57,951 nucleotides of DNA. Origin: Pseudomonadota bacterium. GTDB taxonomy: Bacteria; Pseudomonadota; Gammaproteobacteria; Acidiferrobacterales; Acidiferrobacteraceae. The first letter of the stretch is position 1; each line of letters opens with the position of its first letter. Shown here piece by piece: positions 36,394 to 45,878 of the stretch. Below the pieces are notes generated by a model. The model worked only from the letters and a program-made list of their open reading frames with translations. It was not told where the DNA came from and made no database searches. The stretch lies in contig JAKARI010000016.1 of assembly GCA_021819245.1 (NCBI GenBank), forward strand, positions 1 through 57,951, given 5' to 3'. A program made the position numbers and the translations under genes.

Positions 36394-38313
36394 ATGTCAA
36401 CAGAAGCGACATTTGGTAACCCCCAGGTCGTCGAGGAGACCGTCGACATCCTCCTGATCGGCGGCGGTATGGCCGCCTGCGGCGCAGCCTATGAGATCAT
36501 GCGCTGGACGGAAGGGACAGGACTTAAGGTAAAGCTGGTCGACAAGGCCGCCATGGACCGCTCCGGCGCCGTGGCCCAGGGCCTGTCCGCCATCAACACC
36601 TACATGGGCGGTCAGGACCCCGCGGATTACGCGCGCATGGTGGCCAACGACCTCATGGGTATCACCCGTGACGATCTGGCCTACGATGTCGGGCGCCACG
36701 TCGACGACTCCGTACACCTGTTCGAGGAGTGGGGCCTGCCGATCTGGAAGCAGCCGGGCGATGAAGACAAGCCGCTCAAAGACGGCGGCAAGCCGGTGCG
36801 GTCCGGCAAGTGGCAGATCATGATCAACGGCGAGTCCTATAAGGTCATCGTCGCCGAGGCCGCGAAGAAGGCCCTGGGGATGGACAACATTCAGGAACGC
36901 GTGTTCATCGTAAAGCTCGTCAACGACAAGAAAGACCCCAAGCGTGTCGCGGGTGCGGTCGGCTTTAGCGTTCGTGACCACAAGGTCTATGTCTACAAGT
37001 TCAAGGCCTGCCTGCTGGTCGCCGGCGGCGCGGTCAACATCTTCCGCCCGCGCTCCGTGGGTGAAGGCACGGGCCGCGCCTGGTATCCGGTGTGGAACGC
37101 GGGCTCGACCTACGCCATGGCCGCCGAGGCCGGTGCCGAGCTCACCATGATGGAAAACCGCTTCGTGCCGGCCCGCTTCAAGGACGGCTACGGTCCGGTG
37201 GGTGCGTGGTTCCTGCTGTTCAAGGCCAAGGCCGTGAACGCCTTTGGCGAGGTCTACATGGAGCGCAACAAGGAGATGCTCAAGCAGTATCCTCCGTACG
37301 GCTTGGCCCATGTGCCGGCGAGCTGCCTGCGTAACCATCTCATGCTGCACGAGATGAAAGAAGGCCGCGGCCCGATCTACATGGACACCCCGACTGCGCT
37401 CGCGAAGCTTGCCGAGACCATGACCCCGAAGGAGATCAAGCACCTCGAGGCCGAGGCCTGGGAAGACTTCCTCGACATGTGTATCGGTCAGGCCGGCGTC
37501 TGGGCCGGTGAGAACATCGAGCCCGAGAAGAAGCCCTCGGAGCTCATGCCGACCGAGCCCTACCTCCTTGGCTCGCACTCGGGCTGCTCCGGAATCTGGG
37601 TCTCCGGACCTGAGGATCTCGGCGCACCGGACGACTGGCATTGGGGCTACCGCTCCATGACCACCGTCAAGGGGCTCTTTACCGCCGGTGACGGCGTGGG
37701 CGCCTCGGGCCACAAGTTCTCCTCGGGCTCGCATGCCGAAGGGCGTATCGCCGCCAAGGGCATGGTCAAGTTCGCGCTTGACAACAAGAGCTGGGTACCG
37801 GAACTCGACACGCCGGTCAGTGAACTGGTGGAAGAGATCTACCGCCCGGTGCGCACCTTCCTGCAGCACAAGGACTACACCACCGCCATCGACGTGAACC
37901 CGAACTACATCACTCCGCGCATGCTGCAGTTCCGCCTGCAGAAGATCATGGACGAGTATGTGGCCGGCGTCGCGACCTGGTATCAGACAAACGCCAAGAT
38001 GTTGGCGGTTGCTGAAGAGAAGCTCGAGATGCTCAAGGAAGACGCGCTGAAGATGCGTGCCAAGGACCTCCACGAGCTGCTGCGCGCCTGGGAAAACTAC
38101 CACCGCGTGCTAGCGGCCGAGGCCCATATGAAGCACATTCAGTTCCGCGAGGAGTCCCGCTACCCCGGCTTCTACTACCGGATGGACTTCAATGTGGTCG
38201 ATGAAAAGAACTGGAAGTGCTTCGTGAACTCGACCTACGACCGCAAGACCAAGAAGTGGAACGTGTTCAAGCGGCCGCACGTCGACCTCGTCTCCAAGCC
38301 CACCGCGCCGTAA
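36394..38313 (+). CDS. aprA: Adenylylsulfate reductase alpha subunit
   Basis: The 639-residue FAD protein makes APS from sulfite plus AMP in the oxidative direction. It shows the FAD-binding motif DILLIGGGMAACGAAYEIM at residues 19-37, the active-site-type DRSGAVAQGLSAINTY, NIFRPRSVGEGTGRAWYPVWN and the diagnostic GSHSGCSGIWVSGPEDLG. Length and motifs suit the dissimilatory enzyme. ATG 36394 follows AAGGTG. It is the last gene before a strong terminator. No aprM or qmo electron-transfer gene is adjacent. Confidence 0.97.
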   Translation: MSTEATFGNPQVVEETVDILLIGGGMAACGAAYEIMRWTEGTGLKVKLVDKAAMDRSGAVAQGLSAINTYMGGQDPADYARMVANDLMGITRDDLAYDVGRHVDDSVHLFEEWGLPIWKQPGDEDKPLKDGGKPVRSGKWQIMINGESYKVIVAEAAKKALGMDNIQERVFIVKLVNDKKDPKRVAGAVGFSVRDHKVYVYKFKACLLVAGGAVNIFRPRSVGEGTGRAWYPVWNAGSTYAMAAEAGAELTMMENRFVPARFKDGYGPVGAWFLLFKAKAVNAFGEVYMERNKEMLKQYPPYGLAHVPASCLRNHLMLHEMKEGRGPIYMDTPTALAKLAETMTPKEIKHLEAEAWEDFLDMCIGQAGVWAGENIEPEKKPSELMPTEPYLLGSHSGCSGIWVSGPEDLGAPDDWHWGYRSMTTVKGLFTAGDGVGASGHKFSSGSHAEGRIAAKGMVKFALDNKSWVPELDTPVSELVEEIYRPVRTFLQHKDYTTAIDVNPNYITPRMLQFRLQKIMDEYVAGVATWYQTNAKMLAVAEEKLEMLKEDALKMRAKDLHELLRAWENYHRVLAAEAHMKHIQFREESRYPGFYYRMDFNVVDEKNWKCFVNSTYDRKTKKWNVFKRPHVDLVSKPTAP

Positions 38314-38347
38314 ACGCAGTACGCACGGGCTTAAAACGAGGTATAAT

Positions 38348-38378
38348 GGGGGGGTCCCGCGGGACCCCCCTTTTTTTT
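38348..38378 (+). terminator. Rho-independent terminator of sat-aprBA
   Basis: A GC-only stem, GGGGGGTCCC paired with GGGACCCCCC around a minimal loop, is followed by eight T residues (38371-38378). It lies 35 bases after the aprA stop. Confidence 0.92.
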
Positions 38379-38410
38379 ATGCCGTATCCCGAAATTGCCA
38401 CGAGGAAGCC

Positions 38411-39262
38411 ATGAGCCAAGACCTCTGCGATGCGCGCTCGCAAAGCCCGATAACCCCCGTCCAGCTCGGCCTCGACGACAGCTTTCAGTTTGCCTGCCAT
38501 CGCGGCATAGCCTGCTTCAATAAATGCTGCGAGAGCATCGACATTCAGTTGACACCCTATGACATCCTGCGGCTCAAGACGCGACTTCAATTAAGCGCGC
38601 GCGAATTTCTGTTTCGCCACACGGTTCCCTTCGAGATGGACGCACACGGCGTCCCAGGCCTCAAATTGCGCACCGCGGAGGAATCGACGCGCTGCCAGTT
38701 TCTGACCGATCAGGGATGCGGCGTCTATGAAGACCGGCCCACGGCGTGCCGGTATTACGCGCTGGGCCTCATGTCCATGCGCAAAAAGGACTCCCCGGTC
38801 GATGAAGATGCCTATTTCATCGTAAAAGAGGACCATTGCCTGGGGCATCATGAGCCGCACACGCAGACCGTGCGCGCCTACCGCGAGAGCCAGGGCGTCG
38901 ACCTCTACGACGACATGAATCGGCAATGGCGGCAAGTGATATTAAAGAAGCGCTCGTGCGGGCCGACCATAGGCAAGCCGTCGGACCGCAGCCTGCAGCT
39001 CTTTTTTCTCGCGAGTTATGATTTGGATGGATTCCGCGACTTCATTGCCGCGCCGTCCTTCGATGAGGTCTATGAAGTGGCGCCGCAAGAGCGCGAACAG
39101 CTGATGCGAGACGACGTGGCCCTCATGCACTTTGCCTTTCGCTTCCTGAAGCAATCGCTGTTTGGGGAAAATACCATCCCCGAGCGCCCGGGGGCGGTGG
39201 AAAAGCGCCTTGCGCGCCGCAGCCAGCGCACCGCCGAGGGCGCGAGTGAGACGGCCGGCTAG
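38411..39262 (+). CDS. YkgJ-type cysteine cluster protein
   Basis: The 283-residue protein has the YkgJ/UPF0153 pattern: CHRGIACFNKCCESIDIQLTPYDILRL near residue 30, then CQFLTDQGCGVYEDRPTACRYYALG near residue 95, with later cysteines (DHCLGHH). The family is thought to bind a metal or iron-sulfur cluster, but its role is unknown. ATG 38411 is preceded by GAGGAAG. It lies just past the aprA terminator and overlaps the convergent diguanylate cyclase gene by four bases. A sulfur-metabolism role is only suggested by position. Confidence 0.82.
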   Translation: MSQDLCDARSQSPITPVQLGLDDSFQFACHRGIACFNKCCESIDIQLTPYDILRLKTRLQLSAREFLFRHTVPFEMDAHGVPGLKLRTAEESTRCQFLTDQGCGVYEDRPTACRYYALGLMSMRKKDSPVDEDAYFIVKEDHCLGHHEPHTQTVRAYRESQGVDLYDDMNRQWRQVILKKRSCGPTIGKPSDRSLQLFFLASYDLDGFRDFIAAPSFDEVYEVAPQEREQLMRDDVALMHFAFRFLKQSLFGENTIPERPGAVEKRLARRSQRTAEGASETAG

Positions 39263-41964
39263 AGCGGATCCGCGCGACGCGGCTCATGACCCGATAGCCG
39301 CCCGCGGGCGTGAGTGCCGGGCACGAGATGCACTGCGAAGTCGCCCGCGCGTACCAGGGGGCCGGCCAGATCCCCAGCAAAGCGGTCGCAACCGAGGTGG
39401 CGCATGGCATCATACTGGGCGTAGGTGGCCACCTGGGAGGCGGTAACCACGATATCGAGCGCGTGTAGTGTTGCGATGATCGTCGCCACATCCGCCATGG
39501 ACTCCGAATCCGCCGCGTTATTGATGGTCAGCGCATCACTGAGTCGTACCACGCGCAATGCCATCTGCTTGAGGTAGGGAAGGCTCGAATCCCCTGCCCC
39601 ATAGTCGGTGAGCACCACGTCCATCCCTCGCCTATGCCAGCCTGACAGCGCCTCAAGGGCCGCCTCAGGGTCGTCCATAAAATCGTCCTCGTGAATTTCG
39701 ACCCCTACTGATTCGAGGCCGAGGTCGAACTCTGTGAGCAGTGCCGCGAACGAGTCCTGGAGCCGGGCATCACGAAATGCCAAGGGACCCGGGCGAATAA
39801 ACAGGGGCGGCACCGCAAGACCGGTGTTACGCCAGCCAGCAATGTCCCGGCCTGCCTGGCGCAGCGCCCATTCAGCAAGCGGCACGGCCAGACCCGCCTC
39901 TTCGGCGATCGCCAGGAAGTCGTCCGCCTCTAATAGGCCCTGCTCCGGATGCCACCACTTGAGGACCGTCTCGATAGCAGCCACCTTGTGATCGTCGGCG
40001 GCGCGCACCGGCCGGTAGTAAAGCGCCAGCTCATCGGCGCTCAAGGCCTTGTGCAAGGCGCTTACGAGCCGGACCTCGTCGCTGGAGGCGGCATTCACCG
40101 CCTCATCGTAGCAGCGGTACTGGCCGCGACCGGAACGCTTGGCCTGATACATGGCGTCATCGCTATGCTTCAATAGTGCGTCGGCATCGCGGCCATCCTG
40201 AGGATACAGGGCGATGCCGATGCTAGCGCCGGTATAAACCGTATGGCCCGCAAGGAGGTATGGCGCCGAAAGCGTGCCTAGGAGTTTTTCGGCGATCAAG
40301 GCAGCATCCATCGGCGCAACCAGGGCCGCTGTCAGGACCACGAATTCGTCACCCCCGAGACGCCCGACGGTATCCTCGGCCCGCACAGTCTCGCGCAGTC
40401 GGCGCGCCACGAACCGTAGAATTGTGTCACCCCCATCATGGCCAAGCGAATCATTTATTTCCTTGAAATTATCTAGGTCAATGAACATCACGGCGAACAG
40501 CTGGCCACTGCGCTCGGCGCGGCGGATGAGCTGACCGATACGCGTCAGAATCAATGCGCGGCCCGGTAGATCGGTAAGCGCATCATGGGTCGCAATATGT
40601 TCCATATGGCGCTCCGCCTCCTTGCGCCGCGTGGCATCGCGCAGAGTACCGATGAAATGGCGCTTGTCTCCCAGATAGAATTCGGAGACACGCAGATCGA
40701 CGGGGAACTCGCTGCCGTCGCGGCGCATAGCCATAAGCTCCCGCCCTGCGCCGATGACCCGCGCCTCGCCCGTCTCCCGATAGTGGCGCAGGTAATCATC
40801 GTGGTGGCTACGGTGCGGTTCGGGCATGAGCATACCCACATTCCGGCCGATCACCTCATCGGGCGCATACCCGAAGAGGCGCCCCGCGGCGGGATTGAAG
40901 GTTTCGATGATGCCTGTCTCCGAGATCGTGATGATCCCCTCGTCGACGTTGCTCAAGACCGCCTGCACATGGCTCTCGCTGTCCTTGAGCCGCGCATGGG
41001 CGTCGCGCGCGTCGCGCTCCGAGGTCACAAGATCAGTAACCAAAGGCGCCAGCTGCCAGCGCAGGACCAAAAGCGCGCCCGCAAGCACCAGGATAATGAG
41101 CGGCAACACCACGGCAAATTCCCGATACACGGGGGCATAGAGCGCTGAAGTGTCCATGGTCAGCACCATGCCAAGGCCTATGTGATCGACCGGGCGATAG
41201 GCGGCCGCCACTTGATGGCCGAGATAGTTGCGGGTCACGATAAAGCCTGTCCGGCCAGCCAGCGCATAACTCATGGGCAGAGGCCTGCCCTCATAGCCCC
41301 GAGCCACATTCGAGAAGGCCTGGGTGGGATCGAAGGTATTCGGAAAACAAGTCATGCGCGTGCCCGTCGGACCGCATAGGCCGATGTTGGCGGCCGAACG
41401 CAGGGCCTTAGCCCCGAGCAGTAAGCGGGTTATCGTCGGCAAGGGGGCATCACCCACCACCCACCCGACGATCGCGCGGCGGCGGTAGATCGGCAAGGCC
41501 GCGCGCAGCACAAAGCCGCGGCGTGCGTTCCACAAGAGCGTCATGCCCAGCTTTCCCCGCAAGGGCATCTCGACGACGGGATGGGCCATGAAGTGGCCCG
41601 CGCGGGCATAAGGCGTGCCGTTGTTCATGTAGAGCGCGAGCGCCGAGAGCCGCATAGCAAGGAAGGCGCGCAATCCCCGATCCACAGCCGGTAACGCGGC
41701 GTGCCTGGCCCTGAGGCCGGCCGCCAGTTGATCGGCGAGGAACGGGCGGGTGGCGACCATGCGTACCTTCTGCTGCGCATCACGAATATCCCGGGCCACC
41801 CACTGGGCACGCAGCGCCAGACCCGAAACGAGATCGCGCCGCAAGACGACGTCGGTATTGGTGCGCATCACGGTAAAAACCACAAGGCCCGTGACGAGGC
41901 CCGCGCCCACGATAAGCAACGCGGCCACGATATTGATCGTCCATCCACGCCGCCTTAGTCCCAT
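39259..41964 (-). CDS. Membrane PAS-GGDEF protein with degenerate EAL domain
   Basis: The 901-residue protein has a membrane helix at about 11-33, a periplasmic sensor region, a second helix near 286-308, a PAS domain (about 335-455), a GGDEF domain and an EAL-like domain. The cyclase motif GGDEF at 537-541 is intact, so it probably makes cyclic di-GMP. The EAL domain is eroded: EAL is ETV (E665), the DDFGTGYSSL motif reads TDYGAGDSSL, the AEGVE motif reads TASQV, the substrate asparagine strand reads LFIRPGPLAF and the final QG motif reads AGDLAGPL. It is unlikely to be a phosphodiesterase. ATG 41964 has TGGAGCG upstream. Confidence 0.9.
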   Translation of the reverse strand: MGLRRRGWTINIVAALLIVGAGLVTGLVVFTVMRTNTDVVLRRDLVSGLALRAQWVARDIRDAQQKVRMVATRPFLADQLAAGLRARHAALPAVDRGLRAFLAMRLSALALYMNNGTPYARAGHFMAHPVVEMPLRGKLGMTLLWNARRGFVLRAALPIYRRRAIVGWVVGDAPLPTITRLLLGAKALRSAANIGLCGPTGTRMTCFPNTFDPTQAFSNVARGYEGRPLPMSYALAGRTGFIVTRNYLGHQVAAAYRPVDHIGLGMVLTMDTSALYAPVYREFAVVLPLIILVLAGALLVLRWQLAPLVTDLVTSERDARDAHARLKDSESHVQAVLSNVDEGIITISETGIIETFNPAAGRLFGYAPDEVIGRNVGMLMPEPHRSHHDDYLRHYRETGEARVIGAGRELMAMRRDGSEFPVDLRVSEFYLGDKRHFIGTLRDATRRKEAERHMEHIATHDALTDLPGRALILTRIGQLIRRAERSGQLFAVMFIDLDNFKEINDSLGHDGGDTILRFVARRLRETVRAEDTVGRLGGDEFVVLTAALVAPMDAALIAEKLLGTLSAPYLLAGHTVYTGASIGIALYPQDGRDADALLKHSDDAMYQAKRSGRGQYRCYDEAVNAASSDEVRLVSALHKALSADELALYYRPVRAADDHKVAAIETVLKWWHPEQGLLEADDFLAIAEEAGLAVPLAEWALRQAGRDIAGWRNTGLAVPPLFIRPGPLAFRDARLQDSFAALLTEFDLGLESVGVEIHEDDFMDDPEAALEALSGWHRRGMDVVLTDYGAGDSSLPYLKQMALRVVRLSDALTINNAADSESMADVATIIATLHALDIVVTASQVATYAQYDAMRHLGCDRFAGDLAGPLVRAGDFAVHLVPGTHARGRLSGHEPRRADPL

Positions 41965-42560
41965 CGGCCACGCTCCAGGATCCTGTCATTTAACCCACAG
42001 TCAGGGCGCGCGGACACCAGCACCGGCCTACCCAGATGTCCGCGGCCGTGATCAACCTTAGAGGGAGTATAGAAGACGCTTGACGACAGTAACACCAACA
42101 CCCTGTCGAGCCGGCCCGGACCGGCCCCGCGCGTAGGGTTGCAACCCCGCACCCGTTGGCCTCTGTAGGGGAATGGCGTGGCGAGAGCTAGGGGCCAAAA
42201 TGCCCCGTGCGCGCGGGCGCCCTATGCCTGGCCCATCTCGGCGCCGTTTGGGCCACCCGGCCGCCGCCTGCCAACTGCTACATGTGTGCCCGCGGTGCGC
42301 CCCTGGCGGGATTGGGCGTCCGGTCACGCCCTGGGGGAAGCGGCACGAACGTCCAAGCCGTCAAGGCCCGCGCACTGGCCGCGGGCAGGGCAAGATATGC
42401 CCGCCTTGGGTGCTAGGCAACACACCATCCGTGGCCGCAGCCGGTACGCAGGCACCCACTGCCACCGTGCGTCGGCGCAGGAACTGGCCCCTTGCCGCGC
42501 CTTGGGCGGGCCACCTTGGGCCCCGCTAACCTTAGAGGAATAGCGGGCCTTATGCAGCCG
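41965..42560. other. Spacer between the cyclic di-GMP gene and the nif cluster
   Basis: This 596-base stretch has no gene I can support; open frames such as 42173-42529 have low-complexity translations. It contains the 11-base direct repeat AACCTTAGAGG near each end (around 42054 and 42528) and a 7-bp inverted repeat GCGGGCA/TGCCCGC at 42381-42404. It may hold the promoter of the minus-strand cyclase gene. Confidence 0.4.
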
Positions 42561-42565
42561 CTATT
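42539..42565 (-). terminator. Possible terminator hairpin at the nifQ end
   Basis: AATAGCGG (42539-42546) and CCGCTATT (42558-42565) are perfect inverted arms with an 11-base loop, overlapping the nifQ stop codon. There is only a short T-containing stretch after the stem on the minus strand, so it is a weak terminator or an mRNA 3'-end structure. Confidence 0.4.
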
Positions 42566-43091
42566 CGGGTCCAAAACAGGCCGCGTAGTCGCTGCACACC
42601 CGGCAGCTCGGGGCCTTGCAGAGCGCCACCTGCGCCTTGCGGCAGAGCTCCTTGTAGAAGAACTTCTTCCACTTCATGTTGTGGACATTTTTTTGATATA
42701 GCGCCGTGAAATGCTTATCCAAGAGCGCCGACAGCTCCTCGCGCCCGTTTAAACCCATATCCTGCCAGAGGTGGTTGTCACCTAGGCACGCGGTGGCGAT
42801 CGTAAAGGCGAGCCACAGCGTCTCCCGGGACGGGTCGGCGCGATGCGCCAACAAGAGCTCCACGAGGTCGCCATGCTCCTCGGCGCGCATAGGGTCGCAG
42901 CCGCCGGCCTCGGACACGTCCTGGGCTCCGCCGGGCCCGGCGAAATGGCAGCGTCGCAGGGCCGAGTGCTCCCGGGGATCCAGGCCGAGCGTATGGAATC
43001 GCGAGAGCACGCCGGCGAATGCGCGGGCCAAGAGGCCGTCCTTGGCTGGCGGAGATGTAATGAACCCATCATTCGATCGCATCATGGTCAT
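42561..43091 (-). CDS. nifQ: Nitrogen fixation protein NifQ
   Basis: The 176-residue protein is a molybdenum-iron-sulfur carrier that supplies molybdenum for FeMo-cofactor synthesis. The diagnostic C-terminal cysteine pattern C-x4-C-x2-C-x5-C is visible in CKAPSCRVCSDYAACFG, and KKFFYKELCRK precedes it as usual. ATG 43091 has AAGGAGG eight bases upstream; the longer frame runs into fdxB. It ends the nifH operon. Confidence 0.92.
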   Translation of the reverse strand: MTMMRSNDGFITSPPAKDGLLARAFAGVLSRFHTLGLDPREHSALRRCHFAGPGGAQDVSEAGGCDPMRAEEHGDLVELLLAHRADPSRETLWLAFTIATACLGDNHLWQDMGLNGREELSALLDKHFTALYQKNVHNMKWKKFFYKELCRKAQVALCKAPSCRVCSDYAACFGPE

Positions 43092-43095
43092 GGCC

Positions 43096-43419
43096 CTAGC
43101 CTCCTTCCTGCATGGGTGCATGGGTATAACACTTTTTTGGACAGATCTTGGCACAGGCCTCGCACCCTACGCAGTTCTTGGGTCGCGCGATCGTCATGAC
43201 CTTCCGCTCGTACTCGCCGTCATCGTCATCGTCATCACCGGCACCGACAGAAAGCGGTATGGTCACACCCTCATCGGTCAGACCCACGAGCTGCAGGACA
43301 TCCCGCCCACACACCCGATAACAACGCCCGCAACCGATGCACTTGTCGCGGTTTAGTCCCTGGACGAAGCGTGGCACCCAGCTGCGCCCATCCGGCATAA
43401 TGACTGCGACGTCAGCCAC
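43096..43419 (-). CDS. fdxB: Nif-specific ferredoxin III (FdxB)
   Basis: The 107-residue protein carries two [4Fe-4S] motifs: [16 protein letters not shown] near residue 27 and [20 protein letters not shown] near residue 85. Between them is a run of six aspartates. FdxB proteins supply electrons during cofactor synthesis. I prefer GTG 43419, which overlaps the preceding gene by eight bases and has GGGAGG upstream; ATG 43398 is the alternative. The conserved start [14 protein letters not shown] supports the family call. Confidence 0.9.
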   Translation of the reverse strand: MADVAVIMPDGRSWVPRFVQGLNRDKCIGCGRCYRVCGRDVLQLVGLTDEGVTIPLSVGAGDDDDDDGEYERKVMTIARPKNCVGCEACAKICPKKCYTHAPMQEGG

Positions 43420-43636
43420 CGCCGCCTCCCGCGCCCGAGAGCTCGGCGCGCGCCTCGGCCAGGGCCCGGTAGGACTCATAGGTCTCGGCCGCCACGTCGC
43501 GGATCGTCTCCCAACCGATCGGGAGTTCCTCGGCGAGATCGTGAAGGCGCATCTTGTGCTCAAGAGACTGCGAGCTCAGCTTCTTGATGCGCTTTTTCAG
43601 AAATTCTATGGTGTCGCTCGCGGTGTCTTGCGTCAT
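43412..43636 (-). CDS. DUF683 nitrogenase-associated small helical protein
   Basis: The 74-residue protein reads as two helices: [32 protein letters not shown] and [22 protein letters not shown]. It matches the DUF683/CCE_0567 family found in nif clusters between the DUF269 gene and fdxB. The function is unknown, though a relative was described as a metal-binding protein. It starts at ATG 43636, four bases after the DUF269 gene. Confidence 0.85.
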   Translation of the reverse strand: MTQDTASDTIEFLKKRIKKLSSQSLEHKMRLHDLAEELPIGWETIRDVAAETYESYRALAEARAELSGAGGGGG

Positions 43637-43640
43637 GGTT

Positions 43641-44117
43641 TCAACCCCCGTAATTGGCCAGATCGGGATACTGTTCGATCATGACAACGGCGTCGGCAAC
43701 GAGTCTGTCGCCTTCCGCGGCCAAGGCCGCGAACGTCGGATAGCCGTAGCGGTGCACATCGCGCAGGTGCTTATTCACCACCACGATCCGTCCTGCCAGC
43801 AGTACAAGACGTCCAAACCCCTCGTGATGCATCTTGATCATAGGTTGCGCCATAACCCCCGTTCTCCGCTCCACGCAAAGCCCTACGGCATTGTAGAAAA
43901 GCTCGAGCCGCCACAGGGTCTCCGGGTCCGGATCGCCAATGATCGGGATCTCGCGACGCTTGGCCTTGTCGACGATATAGGGGGCCAGAAGATCGCGGTC
44001 GCTCCTGGAATCCCAGGCCCCGTGGGTATCCTGCGCCCGCCATTGCTTAACGAGCTCGCGCATGAACGGCGACTGCAAGGTGGCATCATCTTCCAAAACA
44101 GCCTCACTCGGCACCAT
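43641..44117 (-). CDS. NifX-associated protein (DUF269)
   Basis: The 158-residue protein is the DUF269 family member that almost always follows nifX. Characteristic stretches are [54 protein letters not shown] and the terminal [22 protein letters not shown]. It is thought to act with NifX in FeMo-cofactor handling. ATG 44117 overlaps nifX by 14 bases and has GGAGG six bases upstream. Confidence 0.92.
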   Translation of the reverse strand: MVPSEAVLEDDATLQSPFMRELVKQWRAQDTHGAWDSRSDRDLLAPYIVDKAKRREIPIIGDPDPETLWRLELFYNAVGLCVERRTGVMAQPMIKMHHEGFGRLVLLAGRIVVVNKHLRDVHRYGYPTFAALAAEGDRLVADAVVMIEQYPDLANYGG

Positions 44118-44520
44118 AGGTGGCCTCCTCGTCCAGCGCAAACTTGCGCGCCTTGCCCTTCAATAAGGCCTTGCGTAGCCAAGGCGGCGGCGTACCGGCG
44201 AGCACCTTGCGCAGCTGGCCTAGAAGATCCTCGATCAGCTCCGGGCTCGACACCTTCACGGGGTGGACATTCTTCGCCACAACCCGCGCCGCCCCCGATC
44301 CGCCTATGGCGGCGACGTATAAAATGGCGCAATCGGCCACCGCCTCGATCTTGGGTCCAAGCTTGTCTTCATTGCCATCCTCGTTTAGGTCACCGTCGAA
44401 CCGCCGCACCTCTAGGCGCTCGTGGCTATCCTCGGATACCTCATATATGGCAATGTTCCGGGCCCAACCGAAATGGGCGTCGACGCGCTTTAGGTCCTGC
44501 GTAGCAAACGCGATCTTCAT
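44104..44520 (-). CDS. nifX: FeMo-cofactor biosynthesis protein NifX
   Basis: The 138-residue protein has the dinitrogenase iron-molybdenum-cofactor binding fold: [28 protein letters not shown] at the start and [24 protein letters not shown] later. NifX holds cofactor intermediates passing between NifB and NifEN. ATG 44520 has GGAGG upstream. It starts five bases after nifN. Confidence 0.93.
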   Translation of the reverse strand: MKIAFATQDLKRVDAHFGWARNIAIYEVSEDSHERLEVRRFDGDLNEDGNEDKLGPKIEAVADCAILYVAAIGGSGAARVVAKNVHPVKVSSPELIEDLLGQLRKVLAGTPPPWLRKALLKGKARKFALDEEATYGAE

Positions 44521-44525
44521 GGCGA

Positions 44526-45878
44526 TCAAGCCTCCGAGGTGGAATGATGGGGGTGGCACACGCCGGCGCACGCCTCGCCGTCCGGTTGCGGCTCGTGGTC
44601 GTTGGCAAGAAAGATATTGCCGATCTCGAAGACGAGGTTGCGCGTGCCCCTATAGCCCACGATGACGCGATGCGCCTCGCCCAGCCGGTCGAAGACCGGC
44701 AGGCCCATGCGCAAAAATGGGATGCCAAGCCGTGCGGCGGCCTGGCGCCCGTGCGAGTGGGTGATCAAAAGGTCGCAATCGTGTGCCTGCCCCTCCAGGT
44801 CCTCGAGGTCCCCGATACACGCACCTTCCCCCGCAAACCGCGCCAGCACCGGGGACTCGGTGGTGCTCACAAGAGCGGTGAGTGTGCACCCCATGTCCTT
44901 AAGCCATGCCCCCAGGGCCCACAGGAGATCGGGCTCGGCGCCTATGGCGATACGCTTGCCGCCGAAAAAGAAGTGCGCATCGAGCATGGCGTCGACGAGC
45001 TGGTTTCTCTGCCTGCGGTATTTCTCGGGGACTGGCCGGCCCGACAGAGTGCTGAGATAGGAAAAAAAATCGTCGGCCGCGGCAAGGCCCGTCAGGGTGT
45101 CGAAGATTTTGGCTGGGACCCCGGTTTTTGCGGTCAAGGCATCCGCCGCGGGGCGCATCTGTTCGCCGATCGCGATGGTGGCCTGCGAGGCCCCGATACG
45201 CGCAATCTCCGGCCGCGTGGTGCCGCCGAGGGAGGTGGGCGTGAAGTCATCCGGTATGTGGCCATCGAGCGAGCGGGACAGATCCGGCAACACGATGGCC
45301 TTCAGACCGAAATCCGCGACGATCTCGCATAATTCCGTGATGTCGCCCGGCGTCATGTGGCACCCCGGCAGGATAGTGACCTGGCCCGCGATGGTCGCAA
45401 GGGGGCTCGCCAGGGACTCCACGATGGCCGTGACCGCCTTTGCCCAACCGTCCTGAAACGCGCCCTTATAGTCCGGCGTGGAGACATAGACGATCGGCAT
45501 ATCGAGTTCCGGATGGGCGGATGTGATACGCCGCAGGTCGCCCATGACGTCGTCGCCCTTGGTCTCCGTAAGCCCGGTCGAGGCTATGCCGATAAACGAT
45601 GGCTTGGCGCGCTTGTGAATGTTCAAAAGTGCCTTTTCGATGTTCTCGCCCCCACCCAGAATCGTCGTCACCTCGTTCATGGCGGTGGTCTGAAGCGGTA
45701 TCGATTCGCGAAAGTGGCGCACGAACAACACGAGACCGAAGGCGGTGCAGCCCTGCGACCCGTGGAATACCGGCATGGCGTTATCGATACCAAGAAATGC
45801 CAGCGCAGCGCCGAGCGGCTGGCTCATTTTCAGGGGGTTTACCGCACAGGCCTTGGAGACGACTGCGGGTGCGTTCAT
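44526..45878 (-). CDS. nifN: FeMo-cofactor scaffold subunit NifN
   Basis: The 450-residue protein pairs with NifE in the scaffold where NifB-co matures. It is similar to Nif[32 protein letters not shown] near residue 20, [23 protein letters not shown], and [24 protein letters not shown] near the end. ATG 45878 overlaps the nifE stop by four bases and has GGAGG seven bases upstream. Confidence 0.95.
   Translation of the reverse strand: MNAPAVVSKACAVNPLKMSQPLGAALAFLGIDNAMPVFHGSQGCTAFGLVLFVRHFRESIPLQTTAMNEVTTILGGGENIEKALLNIHKRAKPSFIGIASTGLTETKGDDVMGDLRRITSAHPELDMPIVYVSTPDYKGAFQDGWAKAVTAIVESLASPLATIAGQVTILPGCHMTPGDITELCEIVADFGLKAIVLPDLSRSLDGHIPDDFTPTSLGGTTRPEIARIGASQATIAIGEQMRPAADALTAKTGVPAKIFDTLTGLAAADDFFSYLSTLSGRPVPEKYRRQRNQLVDAMLDAHFFFGGKRIAIGAEPDLLWALGAWLKDMGCTLTALVSTTESPVLARFAGEGACIGDLEDLEGQAHDCDLLITHSHGRQAAARLGIPFLRMGLPVFDRLGEAHRVIVGYRGTRNLVFEIGNIFLANDHEPQPDGEACAGVCHPHHSTSEA

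Noticed and set aside
36397-38103. 568-residue frame opposite aprA
   Set aside because: It mirrors the strongly conserved aprA; long antisense frames are common in GC-rich genes.
38343-38348. TATAAT just before the aprA terminator as promoter of the YkgJ gene
   Set aside because: Transcription would start inside the terminator stem and no -35 is visible; probably chance.
42173-42543. Two overlapping frames of about 120 residues in the spacer before nifQ
   Set aside because: Low-complexity alanine/arginine/proline translations in overlapping frames, no ribosome sites and no family resemblance.
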